DNA of 64,000 nucleotides from Eutypella sp. D-1 (Eukaryota > Ascomycota > Sordariomycetes > Xylariales > Diatrypaceae). Position numbers and translations under genes: made by a program. Within the stretch, counting starts at the first letter, position 1, and the number at the start of each line of letters is the position of its first letter. Below, piece by piece: positions 48,525-60,300 of the stretch. The stretch is from contig JAJTTP010000003.1 of NCBI GenBank assembly GCA_023313575.1, forward strand, positions 2,604,001 through 2,668,000, in the 5' to 3' direction. The notes under the pieces are model-generated. The model had not been told where the DNA came from, made no database searches, and saw only the letters and a list, made by a program, of their open reading frames with translations.

Positions 48525-50746
48525 GATGTTTGGTGGTGAGAGTGAGACGGTTGCCGGTCGCCGAACTAAGGTAAGCAATCCACCCTAATCACGAAGAGTC
48601 GGTGGGCACGCGTGCCCAATGGAGAGGAGGCTTTAAGTATCAATGAATGAAACAGAAACATTCTCTATGGATATGATCGTCCGCTTAATGTCTCAAATTC
48701 TGAATCGCCAATTGTATGTTGAAGTTGAAGGAAAGGTGTGAAATTCGGGTTATCGTGGCTCTTCAATGTCACTATTATGTGGAGTTACTGAAAAAGTGAC
48801 GTGTGGAGTTTTCTCCGATCGACGCCAGTCTTTAAACACTAATCTAGATCTTGCCCAGGTAGTCCAGGGTATGGCGGGCCTTCGGAGAGGGAAAGCCAGA
48901 CAGGGGTAATGACGAAGGGGGCTCTCTCGGGATAGGCGAATACAACCCCCTTTCTACCACGTAAGTACGTAAGATGCATTCACATGTCGGAAGGTCGGGG
49001 ATTGTTGCCTTCAGGATTGCACTCCATAGAGTTACCAAGAGACATGGCCAACTTCTCTCCAATTTCGCGGCCATGCAAAGTACTTGTCCCAAATACTCTC
49101 CTTCACAGGACTAGTTGATTCTCTATAGATTGGGTGCCTACTCAGGGGCGATGTTTTCCATTTGGGTTGAAAAAAAAAAAGAATGATTAAGCAGGAGGCT
49201 GCAGAACTGGCATCTCCCGTAGTTCCGGCGTGCTCACTCAGCCACATGCCATTTGGCTGACGTCACTTCCTGCTGCTCTCGTGGAATGACCATGAGCATA
49301 ATCTTGGCGATGATGACCCACCGGTGGTTATCTACGCCGATTACCAAGGAAACTTTCGACTTGTTTAAAGTTTGTGACGCTTTCATCACGGTACCATCTG
49401 GTGAACATAGCGAAGATGGTCTGGGGTCTGGGGCCTAGTCAATATCAACGGGTGCTCTAAATTGTTTCACGCTCATCCAATGCTTTATTACGTTAAGATG
49501 GTTTATTATTTCAACACACATAATTATTTAAAGGGTTGAACGGCAGATAAATACCACTGCTAATTGTCTTTGTCTGTTTTCCCAGCATTGGAATTACACA
49601 TTCCGAAAGTGAGGGGTAATTGCGACAAGCCTCTCGTAACGGCGCGCTCTCTTAAGGGCGAGGCCCTCCGCAAGGCGCTGCTCTCGGTCAAGTGATTGAT
49701 GCCTTAAGGTAAGCTCAGGCCTTGGAGTAATCAACTCTCTTGTAATCAGGCCGCGAGCCATGGCATCAAGCAGGACGCGCTTTTTAAGGCTATTCTGCCT
49801 GGATGAAGTTTGCCTTTTCAAAATGCTCTTAAGGGGGCGGCCAGCTGCCGAAGGGCGAGGCCGGGGATACGAAGAAGAATTCATTTTATATCGATGCTTT
49901 GGCTTTGAAGTGAAGAGAAACGAAGCCCGGATCCAGTCCGGGTTGAATTGTGTGTAGTGTATTGTCCTGTTCGTGTTGAGGTAGCTGTTGATATCGCAGT
50001 CTGTAGGGCGGTGGACGTTGACCTTATATAGCCAGCATAAAAGCGTAGAGATTATGTTGTTCTTTGTTGTTTAGGGTCTTGTAGCTGAAAAACTGGGGTA
50101 TGAACAATATAAAGAGGTCTTGGAGAAGTCTCGTGCGCCTTTGTTCATTGCTCTTATACTCCTGGTACCGTAACAATAGGAGAGAGTATCCAATTATATG
50201 CCGACAATTCCAGCCTTCTGTCCATGATCTCATAGGTTTGATGATAAAGGTTCGTGTTGATTCGGTCTTCACCTGGAATATTGTAAGGCAATCTAGGGTT
50301 ACTTGAATAGAAAGCCGAGAAATCCTTCTATCATTCCAGAGCAGAAAACTATGCATTCAAAGGTTAGTAAAAGAGCAAAGTTCAATGATTATGCGACCTC
50401 ACAATAACCCCCCGCCTTCTATTTGTCACTCTGTACCCGAATCCCCTCATATACAAGATTATGGTCCTTAGATCATATACAAGTAGAGATCTCTTCATTA
50501 CGACAGCAAAACCCAAATAGCTCTCCTCACGATAGGGGTAATAGGGGAACTATGAATATCAGGCCATCCATGATTTGTACCTTCTCCCATCATTTTGTAT
50601 GATATTCCTGGAAAGCGTAACTTTGATTTCATAATTATATTACCTTATAAGTGCATATGATCTAAAAGTACCCAATGCAACACGTCCATAGTAAATATTG
50701 TTCAAGCAACCACATAGTGCTTCGGGCTCAGGCAAAGCCATTCCCA
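48525..50746. other. Intergenic with one possible small gene
   Basis: The left part should hold the MFS promoter. A (T/A)10 run occurs at about 49170. The right part is the 3' flank of the GH47 gene. Apart from the small frame at 49594-49884 no candidate is seen. Confidence 0.4.
49594..49884 (-). CDS. Possible small basic protein, unknown
   Basis: 96 aa, ATG start, no intron. The sequence is Arg-, Ser- and Leu-rich, with GRPLKSILKRQTSSRQNSLKKRV followed by a helical, charged second half. A stretch of this composition is less random than the neighbouring frames, and its length fits small unknown fungal proteins, but I recognise no family. It could also be chance. Confidence 0.3.
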   Translation of the reverse strand: MNSSSYPRPRPSAAGRPLKSILKRQTSSRQNSLKKRVLLDAMARGLITRELITPRPELTLRHQSLDREQRLAEGLALKRARRYERLVAITPHFRNV

Positions 50747-52855
50747 TCATTTTGGTCTTAGGAACGGATGAGCCTCGGTATTAAGTACGTAATCATCGAG
50801 TGACACCACATCCGGGGGACAGAAGAGCAGGTAAAAATACTTGAGTGTCTCAGCAAGCCAGAAGCTCTGATTAAAGGTGTTAGCACTGGGTTGCAGCAGA
50901 AACGTTAAAGATTGAGTTACCTCCATATAATCCTCCTGGGGTAGAGACGTGGCTGCTCTGGTTACGTCTTGCACCGCAGCGTGTGTTCCCGAGGAAGTCT
51001 CGGTGCCGTTGACAATTGCTGTGAACATCTTCCAACCTATGTCTTGCCAGGCCGGATTACCCGTAATGCGATACATGATGAACACACTTTCGATGGCTTC
51101 CGGCCTGAGAATGTAGCGGGGATCTTTCGCCGTCGTAAATCCAAGAGGCAGGTGTTCTTTATCTATACGCCACTAGGGTTAGTCAGACTTTTTTCATTGT
51201 GTTTGGCGTTATGCAGCTGATGGGCATGGGATGGCCATAAGCGCAATTTAAGAACAAAACCAACATACACTCAGGACGCTTCCGCTTCGCCTCATCGAAA
51301 AGCTGCTGATCCCATGTGCAGTTATCAGGGGATTGGCAAGCCACCATGTTAATTCTTTCGGGCATCATTCCCGTTGGGAAAGATTCGTACCCATAGACGC
51401 ACCCGAGAGTAAGCTTTGCACCGATGTCGATATAATCTTTGTTGCTGAATAGCTTCCCAGAAACAGCGTAAATACCGCCAAGGAAGCACCCTAAGTGTTC
51501 TGCTTCTTCGTCTAGGATTATATTGCCATCTACAGTAACCCGACCGCTACTTGGCAAGAGAATTTGTCGATCATCCGGAGTCATTGGCTTAAATAGGAGC
51601 GCCCTGGCACCTTCGAGGAATCCTGTGCTCATTATCTCGTATCGCGGCTCCCCACCTCCCAGTAGCGCGTGAGTCTTAGGGAGATACTCATAGAGCTTGT
51701 TGGCGTTAGTAAACTGTTCCTTAAAGTCTGTACGCATTATTCATAAAATTGGAATGGGATATTGCGTACTAAGATCTGGTTAGTGTCTAGTATGGCGAGC
51801 TCGACAGGAGGGTCGGATCAGGAGGAACGGCCGCTTTCCAACATACCACTATCAGCACTGCCTGCAAGTGTGAACTCGTTTCCTGAAACCACATCCGATT
51901 TTCTCATGGAGACCATCGTCGGCCAGAGTCCTGGGATTTTTGTCTGGTTCTGCCCTTGATAAAATAGGTCCATAACCCTTGCTATAGAATCGTAATACTT
52001 TGGATCTCCCGTGAGTTGCGATAACCGCACTAATTCGAGAGATAAGGACCCAGGAGAGGCAGAGACAACAGATAGCTCCACGGTGAGCCCCTTGCCTGTC
52101 TTTGCCTCTTCGAAATTGATGAAGTCGACGGGCATGCGATTTTCCGTATTAAAAGCAGTGTATAGTAGATCCCCGAGTTCGACAGCTTTCTTAAGCAAGG
52201 CGTCCCGTTTGCTCAGGTCATACGCTGCAATCAGTCCACCAAGATAGCGAATATTCGTCTCGAATGTATTGACACGATGGGAGCTAGAGACACCGAAGTC
52301 GATCTGGACGACCGCTTCAACAGCTTCGTCGAACTCCTGTCTCAGACCCATTATCCACAGCGTATCGAGCGAGTCGACCAGTGTGGCGGCCCAGCCGCTG
52401 AACTGATCCCGATAACTTCCGGAGATTGGTTTCAGTGCATCTTTCATCCAAGCATATTTCTTATAGGCCTCCCAATCAGCTATGAATACTTCTTTGACCC
52501 GTTGTCGTCTACTTTCACGTAGCTCCGAGACCATGAGCCCTTCGGACCGTGGTGGAGCTTGTACTGCTGGAAGTCGATGTGGTTGGCTTGATGGGAGTGG
52601 CGTCAACGGCCCAGGCGAGTATCGAAATGAGATGCTGCTCCAGTCAAAGCTGCTCTTTTTGAAAATGTGCTGATCGGGTCGTGTTGCACTATTCATGTGT
52701 CGTTGAAGATGAAGAAATTCGGATCTGGACGCACGGCCCAAGAACCCCGATAGAGTCCACCATATTGCTAGCACGCCGGCTATCGCGATAAGTGCCTTAT
52801 TATATTTGCGAACTCGATATCGTATTCTGACTTCTGACAGCTTTGGTGGTATCAT
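50747..52855 (-). CDS. GH47 alpha-1,2-mannosidase (type II membrane protein)
   Basis: Four exons: 52855-51847, 51727-51269, 51162-50921 and 50866-50747, 609 aa. A short basic cytoplasmic end is followed by one membrane anchor (about 20-40), a proline-rich stem, then the GH47 domain from about 130. Typical blocks are DQFSGWAATLVDSLDTLWIMGL, NTFETNIRYLGGL, YEYLPKTHALLGG, YILRPEAIESVF and SFWLAETLKYFYLLF. Conserved acids of the family (E in RPEAIES and the earlier FET) are present. It should trim alpha-1,2-linked mannose from N-glycans in the ER or Golgi. The first intron (119 nt) was chosen for phase. It leaves a DFKEQFTNANK insert before YEYLPK, so this junction is less certain. The third intron (54 nt) precisely joins DYME to SFWLAE. 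Confidence 0.9.
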
Positions 52856-55800
52856 GATTCTCCTTACCCCCAAGGGAAACGCTTTAGGAAAAGCCAACCG
52901 GGAAGGATGGGTCACGACGGCGAGTGAACGAAACCAGTTAACAGAATGCTTTAAGTGCTAAATAATGGAATGCTCCGTTGAACTTGTAGGGTATCAAATT
53001 AACTGCCGTGCAAGGGACCCTTGGTCCTATTGCTTGCGGAAGTAGCCGAGCTTCAGTATTTGGTGCGGCTGCAATCAATCTTTGGAGTGTATGCAGCAGG
53101 AGTAAGTCTGTCGCCGGTTGTGTATTCCTGTCGCAACCGGTGGCTTTCGCGCGCACGCTTTTCAATGGGTTGTTCTAGTATCGCACTACCAGGATTTGAT
53201 ATAATTTCGCTTTCGCACTCAAAGAGGCCACTTATCCCGTCAATGCGCCGAAATTGCTTGTAGAAATATCGCCGGCCAAAGCCAAGGAACAGATAGAAAT
53301 GATGACCCTTGTCGCATAGATTTTAAACCAAAGAATGGTGGTAATCTGGATACTGCTTACATACGAGGTTTACCTAGGTTTATATAGATAAAATATGGAA
53401 CAAGCTCCATAATATTACAGGGGAGGAAGTGTTGTTGGTTCTACGATGTAACAACGGAAGAACGGGTAAATTGATCTTGTTACTGTCTAGGTGGAGGAGC
53501 TTTCTGCAGTTGGGAACTAGCCTTACTATAAATAAACGAGCTTTTCAGATGCTGGTCAATTCTATCTATAATTGATAATCTTTATGAACAGAACAGAACG
53601 CCTTATGTAGCTTATGTTTAGTGGGGGCGCTTTCACGATGTCACGATGGTCTAGCTGCTCTACGAATTCATCCTGCACTGACCAAAATGACGAGATATTC
53701 GAGGACAATACACCTAGAAGTTTACTTGTATAGACAAGCCAAAGTCTTACCAAATCAGAGCTTAATTTTATGGCCAGGCAGAAATAGACATCCACTGGAT
53801 TCTGTGGCTGCCGTTTGCCAAGGTTTCAATCCCATAGGTCATATGCAGCTAGCCATCCTTCTTCTGCGATCCAAACTGGTGAGCTGGTTTGCAAAAGCTG
53901 AGGCAGAAGAAAAGACACTATCCCACCTCAGAAAGTATGGGTTATTCGTATTTCTAGGGCTTTCATAATGGTAGGTGGAGTCATATTCTGGCACTTTAAT
54001 CCAGCGGCAGACTCCTAGATTTTAGATAGATATCGGCGAAAGTCTTTTCCTTTCTCAAATCGGCAGCTTCGTAGTGAAGTATCTCAAGTTGTAGGTAGCT
54101 ATCGAGACCATATTGGGCATAGGCCTTTTGGCTTGTGGCAGTAATAGGACGACTTGCTATACAGGCTTAGGTTAATATATGGCTCAAGATCAACAGCTAT
54201 TTCGAACACTAGTTCTGTTAATGATGTATGTGAGTAAGCCGTTCCCCAAGCTGTGATTCTTGGGAGACTATTGAACCTAGGCAATCTAAAGTATACAAAT
54301 CGAATAAGTAATTTTGACGAATAATAGAAGTATGTCGATGCGTATCCGCTTCATCTGATGGTCCTCCGAGAGGGAAATGCGATTCAAGCAGGTAAATATA
54401 TGCAGTACACAGCACTCCCACCCGATGGAAATATAACATGGATGTAATATTGGCTCCTGGGATGCGTTTGATGGGAAATGACTCCGTTCAGCTGTGAACG
54501 GAGGGAGTGTAGATGTGTATGTGTATCAGTGATATCATATAGTAATATATCAACACTGTTGAATGTCCAAGAAATGTAAGCCAATGCAAGATGTTCATGC
54601 AACGGCGGACACAGAAATTTATACGATGTGACAGTTTACTAATACTCCAGTTGCATCACAACCTAGATGACTTTGTAGTTCACTCATCAATAGTAAAAAC
54701 AACTCTAATGCACTTACTCGATAAACTGTCTTATACCGCTAATGGCTATATGAAAAGGTTTGCAGCTCATTGACCTGTCCACGGTAATAGGGGGGATAGT
54801 TGACTGGGTGACTCGATGGGCCTGGGTAATATATGAAAGAAAATATGCTATAAGAGTAGGGACTAATAATCCACCGCGCCATTTTTGCGCAGAATCGGGC
54901 AGCGAAGTTCACTTTCCTATTTCCGCGGAGGTAAGGGAGGGTGAAAATGGAGGCTCAAGATCACTCCACCTGCCCTCGACAGGCTTCCCGTGATCATGAT
55001 CTAAGGGACGGTAGGGTGAAGTCCTAGATTCTCCTCTCAGCTTGCCTAAGGACACCGCCCCGACGATCTACGACATGGAACTTTAATCAAATTTACGTCA
55101 GTAATGATGGGTGGACTACAAGGCTCGGAAGCCTACAGTCAAAACTGTGTCCTTATCCGGATCCATCTTAGCCCCTGGTGGCCTTGACCTGGTATGCCTT
55201 ACGTGTATGTATCTGCATGAGCAACTAGGTATTACTAACCGGACACCTCGGTCGGAGAGCGATTCGGTCGGCTGCGCTGTTCGTACGGCGACCGAAGGAG
55301 CAAATCCGAGGCTGGACGACGATATTGGATGTACGTGATGGTGGTGCCAAGAACATGATTCCAAAGATTCCCCGCCTAAATGGGGAGGGGCCTATATGAC
55401 GCCAACGTCAGATTCAATAGAATATGTGAGATTCTAGAATGAATCAAGGGGGAGCTCGAACGAGGATCTGTATACTGTGCAGGAGACCCCGAAGTCGGGT
55501 CTATGTGTGTCTTATATTCGGCCTCGTCATGCAACTGTCTATCTCCAATTGTCCAACCTGCCCCCTTTTTGTTAGTCACCTCTCCTGACTCGGCGGGTCC
55601 GGATGATGTCCACGGGAAGGGCGCGACCAATGGATGCAGACGGGAGCACGAACAGAGTTTTATCCACAAGTGGAAGTTCTATCCGATGCGCGGCGCCGCG
55701 CGATACTAATTGAAACCTTCTGATTGGTTGGCCCAAGTCTTATCGCAAATGCCGCTCGGGGATTGGTTTCGACGTCAACCGTCTCGCAAAGCGCTAAATC

Positions 55801-55976
55801 TATCCATTAACCACATACCCATCGTCCATATATAATCCCTCGATTCGACCCGGATCCCACGGCCTCTGGAAACTCGGCCTCTAGAACTGCTATGTAGTTA
55901 ATCAAGCGCCTGTTCCCTCTCAGCGAAACAACCGGAGAATATTTCAAGTTTGTGCTTTGGAAACCCACACGCCATC
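52856..55976. other. Intergenic, no gene seen
   Basis: 3.1 kb between divergent genes, presumably with the GH47 promoter at the left and the PaiB-like promoter at the right. A hairpin CTCCGTTCA/TGAACGGAG occurs near 54482-54503. Frames (longest 53621-53968) are not recognised. Confidence 0.45.
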
Positions 55977-56756
55977 ATGTACCTCCGCGCCATCCACGCC
56001 GATGCGACGATTCCGACGCTGCGGAAGCTGATCCGCGAGAACCCGCTGGGCATCATCACGACGGCCATCTCGTCCCCCAAGTACCCGCTGATCCAAGCGA
56101 GCCACATCCCATTCGTGCTGGACGTGGAGGACGAGAGCAGCGAGACGGAGCTCGGAGTCCTGCGGTGCCACATGACGCGGCAGAACCCGCAGGCGAAGGC
56201 GATGACAGAGGCGGTGGAGGGGCAGAGCAACCCGGGCGTGCTCGAGCAGGAGGTCATGGTCCTCTTCAACGCGGCGGCCCACCACTACGTTACGCCCAAG
56301 TTCTACACGGAGACCAAGCCTACCACGGGGAAAGTGGTGCCGACGTGGGACTATGCGGCGGCGCAGGCGTACGGCCGCGCTCGCGTGTACTACGACACGA
56401 AGGCTGAGGCGTCGGGTGCCTTCCTGTCCAAGCAGATCCACGATCTGTCGCGGCACTGCGAGACGTCTATCATGGACTACACCGGCAAGGGCGACCGACC
56501 GGGCCCGTGGGCGGTCACCGACGCGCCCGAGCGGTTCATCGAGCTACTGCAGAAGAGCATCGTCGGTATCGAGATCACCATCGACCGCCTCGAGGGCAAG
56601 TTCAAGATGAGCCAGGAGATGTCGCTCGGCGACCGCCAGGGCGTCGTCAAGGGCTTGGCGAGCCTCGGAAGCGAGGTCGGCGCTGAGGTGTCCAAGCTGG
56701 TCCAGGAGCGCAGCGATCTCAAAGAGGCGAGAGCTGCGGCGAAGGCTGCGGCGTAG
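55977..56756 (+). CDS. PaiB-like FMN-binding split-barrel protein
   Basis: 259 aa, no intron. It begins MYLRAIHADATIPTLRKLI, the typical N-terminus of the PaiB/FMN_bind_2 family, followed by PLGIITTAI, the H-x-P-F-V-L strand, and HYVTPKFY..KPTTGKVVPTWDY, the conserved core that binds the flavin edge. A helical C-terminus with AERFIELLQ-like and basic/alanine-rich ends (about 180-259) is usual for fungal members. Bacterial PaiB is linked to transcriptional repression of protease and sporulation genes. In fungi the role is undefined and could be a flavin-dependent reductase or negative regulator. The ATG at 55977 is preferred over the earlier TTG in the same frame. The coding part is strongly GC-rich at third positions. 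Confidence 0.9.
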   Translation: MYLRAIHADATIPTLRKLIRENPLGIITTAISSPKYPLIQASHIPFVLDVEDESSETELGVLRCHMTRQNPQAKAMTEAVEGQSNPGVLEQEVMVLFNAAAHHYVTPKFYTETKPTTGKVVPTWDYAAAQAYGRARVYYDTKAEASGAFLSKQIHDLSRHCETSIMDYTGKGDRPGPWAVTDAPERFIELLQKSIVGIEITIDRLEGKFKMSQEMSLGDRQGVVKGLASLGSEVGAEVSKLVQERSDLKEARAAAKAAA

Positions 56757-57368
56757 CTGCGATCCTGTACCCAGAATATACACACATAGCCTTCAAGGCT
56801 TACAATGTACCGATCTATGTACTAGCTCGTTCTGATGCACGCCTTAAGGGGCTACGTGAGAACACCTTGCGGGAGTGGGGGTAAGGGACATATCTCCTAA
56901 TGACCCGTATGCAATCCCTTCTCTAGGAACTGGTGGAACATCAAATGGAGTGTAGTATGACAGGAAGATGGGAAACTTTCATTTAGCCAGTGCTTTGCAA
57001 AGACATTAGTAGTCAACTACCCGCCGGCGATTATACAAGGACGATAGAACTCCTTGAGCGCTCTGTGGTTATGCTCTTCACTTCCTGGTCATCTAAGTGC
57101 AACGTACTGTATAGATACGAAATGAAACGGTATTAATATAAGTAGCGCCCTCGGCTTCATCACTTAGACTAAAACATGAAAATGAAACAGTACCGTACGA
57201 GGGTATCCAGAGAAAAGAAAAGTCAGAACGGCAACGCTCACCCAGCCAAGCAAAGCAAAGCCCACGCCTGTATTTGAGCCGGGAAATCATCCAAATCCCA
57301 AACGCCAATATGCAAGTCCAGGCATTCAGTCATAAATCCACCAGCCACCCACACCCCACAAAGCCCAA
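56757..57368. other. Intergenic, convergent genes
   Basis: Holds the 3' ends of the PaiB-like and glucosyltransferase genes. No coding signature. Confidence 0.5.
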
Positions 57369-60300
57369 TCACGCATCCGTCTTCCCAGTCCCCAGCACAG
57401 CCTCAGTGCGCTCAGTCCCCGTATCCGTGTCCGTCTCTGCGCCGCGCGTGAAGAGCTGTGCAGCACTATCGTCGGAAGTCGGTCCCACGGTACGCACCTC
57501 CGCATCGTCCCCCTCTTCCTCCAACACGCCCTCAGCAGCAGCAGCGACGCCACCATCGACGACGCGGCCGGGGTCTTCGCCGCGATTCAGCGCGTCGATG
57601 GCGTTACGCGCGACTTCTACGCTCTCGAAGAGGCGCGCGTTAGCGCCCGCGCTCGTAGCCGCGAGCTTCGCGAGCGTGCTGCTCTTCTTCTCTCGGCGCT
57701 CCTTCCTCCTATCGCGGGAATTGGTCGTGGTGGCTTCCACAGCAGCGTCCTCCGCCGCAGGAGAGGTCTCTTGGGGGTGGCGACGAGGTCGGTAGCAGCT
57801 GAACCAGGCCCGCAGGCCCCTCCTGTCGCTTTCGGTATGCAGTTTCGCTGCCAGATTACCCAGGACGTCCCAGCCCGCGAGCACCTCCGCCGTGATTCGT
57901 TCCCGCTCCCCCTCCTGGTCGATATTCTGGTGGTCTTCCTCATTTCGGTCGTCTCTGGACACAGTTAAGGCAGTCATCTCCCGTTGGGCCTGTAAGATGC
58001 GGGCCCGCCTGATGATCCGGCGAGTCTTCTCCATGGTGCCGCCGCTCCGCTCGATCTGCTTCGCAATGCCCTTGAGCGTGTACCCCAAGGGCCCGATGAG
58101 GGCGGCCATGTCCTTGAGGACGAAGCCTGTGATGCCCATGACGAAACCGCCGAGGGCGCCCCGTACACCTCCCTCGCGCGCTCCGCGTATGGGGAGCCGC
58201 ACGAGCCCCGTCACGCCATCGTAGACACCGTACACAAGCTCGTGCCGCGCCGCGCGGAGCCCTGACCGGATCCCCGTTACCCGCGTCGGTGGACGGACAG
58301 TGTCATCTCCGTATAAGCGGGGTGCGTTGTGGAATCCCTGCACCAGAGCTAGCGCTAGGTCTACCGGAGCGTGAGCTAGCGCCCGGCCGGACTTGCCTAC
58401 ACCTTCCGTGATCTCGTTGAAGTATTCCTCCTGCGGGTTACCGGTCAAGCCAGCCGTTCCTGGGGTTGTCGCTGCTGTAGTTCCCGTTGGTGTCCTCGTG
58501 TTGCAGGGGCCGTCGCACCTCGACGGGGAGAGTTTCGTCTGGTAAGCGGGCTCAGTCGACACTGTCATCGGCTGATGCTCTGAGTCTACTTGCGTTGGGA
58601 AGGGAAAGCTTGGCGTAATTGTATCGGGAGGGGCAGCAGGGTTCTGGACTGGATGTTTCTTAGATTGTTCCCGTTCGCGTTGGTAATTTCTTCGCCTTTC
58701 TTCCCTCCTTCTCTTGCGCTCTGCACGCCTATTCCCTAGCTTTGCGAGACGGTAGGGGACGCTACCTATGCCGCTAAGCAGATCACCAACCGTCCCCACC
58801 AGCGAACCTGCGACGCCGGTGAGAGGCTCGCCGGGTCCGACGAAGTCGTTCCATTCCTTGTGGCGTATCGGACGTAGATTCTTCCAGTTCATGAGGCCTT
58901 CGTCGACTAGTATATCTGCAGCTAAGGCACTCAGCCTGAGTGTTGTATTGTTTATTTTCCACACTGCTACACGATCCGGTAGGATCGAGCAGCGCATAGA
59001 GCTTTCTCCATCTAAACATAGGTGAGAATGGAACGATCGAACGGCATTCTTAGCACCGTCACCCTCGAGTTCAATCGACCGGGCGATCTTCTCTGCCTCC
59101 GACCTCGCCTCGTCTGTCAAGCAGAACTTAATGCCGTCAGCAAGCGACTCCGCCGTTAGTTTCTTGTAAGGAACAGGCGCGGGACCCGCCCCCGCACTGC
59201 CGATCATGGATCCCCAGAAGTATTGATCGCCAAAAAAGGGCACTACCATCGTTGGTTTGCCGCACTTTAGGGCGATCGCGGTTGTACCGGCGCCGCCATG
59301 GATCACACAAGCTTTAACTCTTGGAAATAGCCAGTCGTGCGGCGTGTTCTCAAGCATATAAATATTATCGGGCACGTCATCTTCGCCCAGACCAAGTCCG
59401 CCCCATCCCTTTGAAACGAGCGCGCGAACCCCAGCTACACGAACGGCCTCAAATATCATGTTGGTGAAACGGTCTGCATCCTCGACCACAATTGATCCGA
59501 ATCCAATATAGATGGGCTCATCCCCGGCGTCTAGGAACTCAACTAGGTCTTCCGGGGGCTTGAAAGAAGAGGCAAGATCGAGGAATACGAAACCCGAAAC
59601 GTCGACCTCCTCGCCCCAGTCTTCAGGTTTAGGGATCAGCCCGGGGCTCCAAAGATAGGTAAATGGGACATGCAGGCGGTAAGTCGACCCGGGCGCCCAC
59701 AGTGTTGAGACAGGGTCTAGGCCGAGGGTCTTGATTCGAAAATCATTAACAAGATCTCCTAGACCTTGCCATATCATCATCTCCACCAATGGGTAGGACA
59801 TGAAGTTTGTATAGCCCGGATCGACATTGGATTTCTTGATGGTGGCTAACGGGTGAGGGAAAGCCTGTGTTGGTGTGTAGGGGAACGTGAACATTAGGTG
59901 TAGGGGGATTCCCAAAGCTTCGGCACAGTGGATGTGTGCGAAACTGGGTGGATTGGCAATAATAGCATCGGCAACGAAAGGCGGCTTTTCACCCATCATC
60001 TTCAGGTTTCTAGTGTCCCTTTCATTATCGGTCGCATTGATGCAGGCGCGCCAGAAGCCACCGAACATCTCGGCCATTGCAGCACGTCTCCGCCCGATGT
60101 CGCCAGCCTTGACGGTCTCCAGCTTTGGTATCATTCCGGGGTTCTTGACCATGAAAGCCATCAATTCGGAAGGGTCGCCGCCAACGGAAAAGAATTCCAA
60201 TCCTGAGTCCTTCTCTACAAAGTCTCGAAATGCGGGATGGGTTGCAATACGAACTCGGTGTCCATATTCTTCTTTAAGCACCTTCCCGATCTTCAAGAAG

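Noticed and set aside
55944..56456. Minus-strand frame of 170 codons opposite the PaiB-like gene
   Set aside because: Arg/His-rich shadow of a GC-rich coding region, without a motif.
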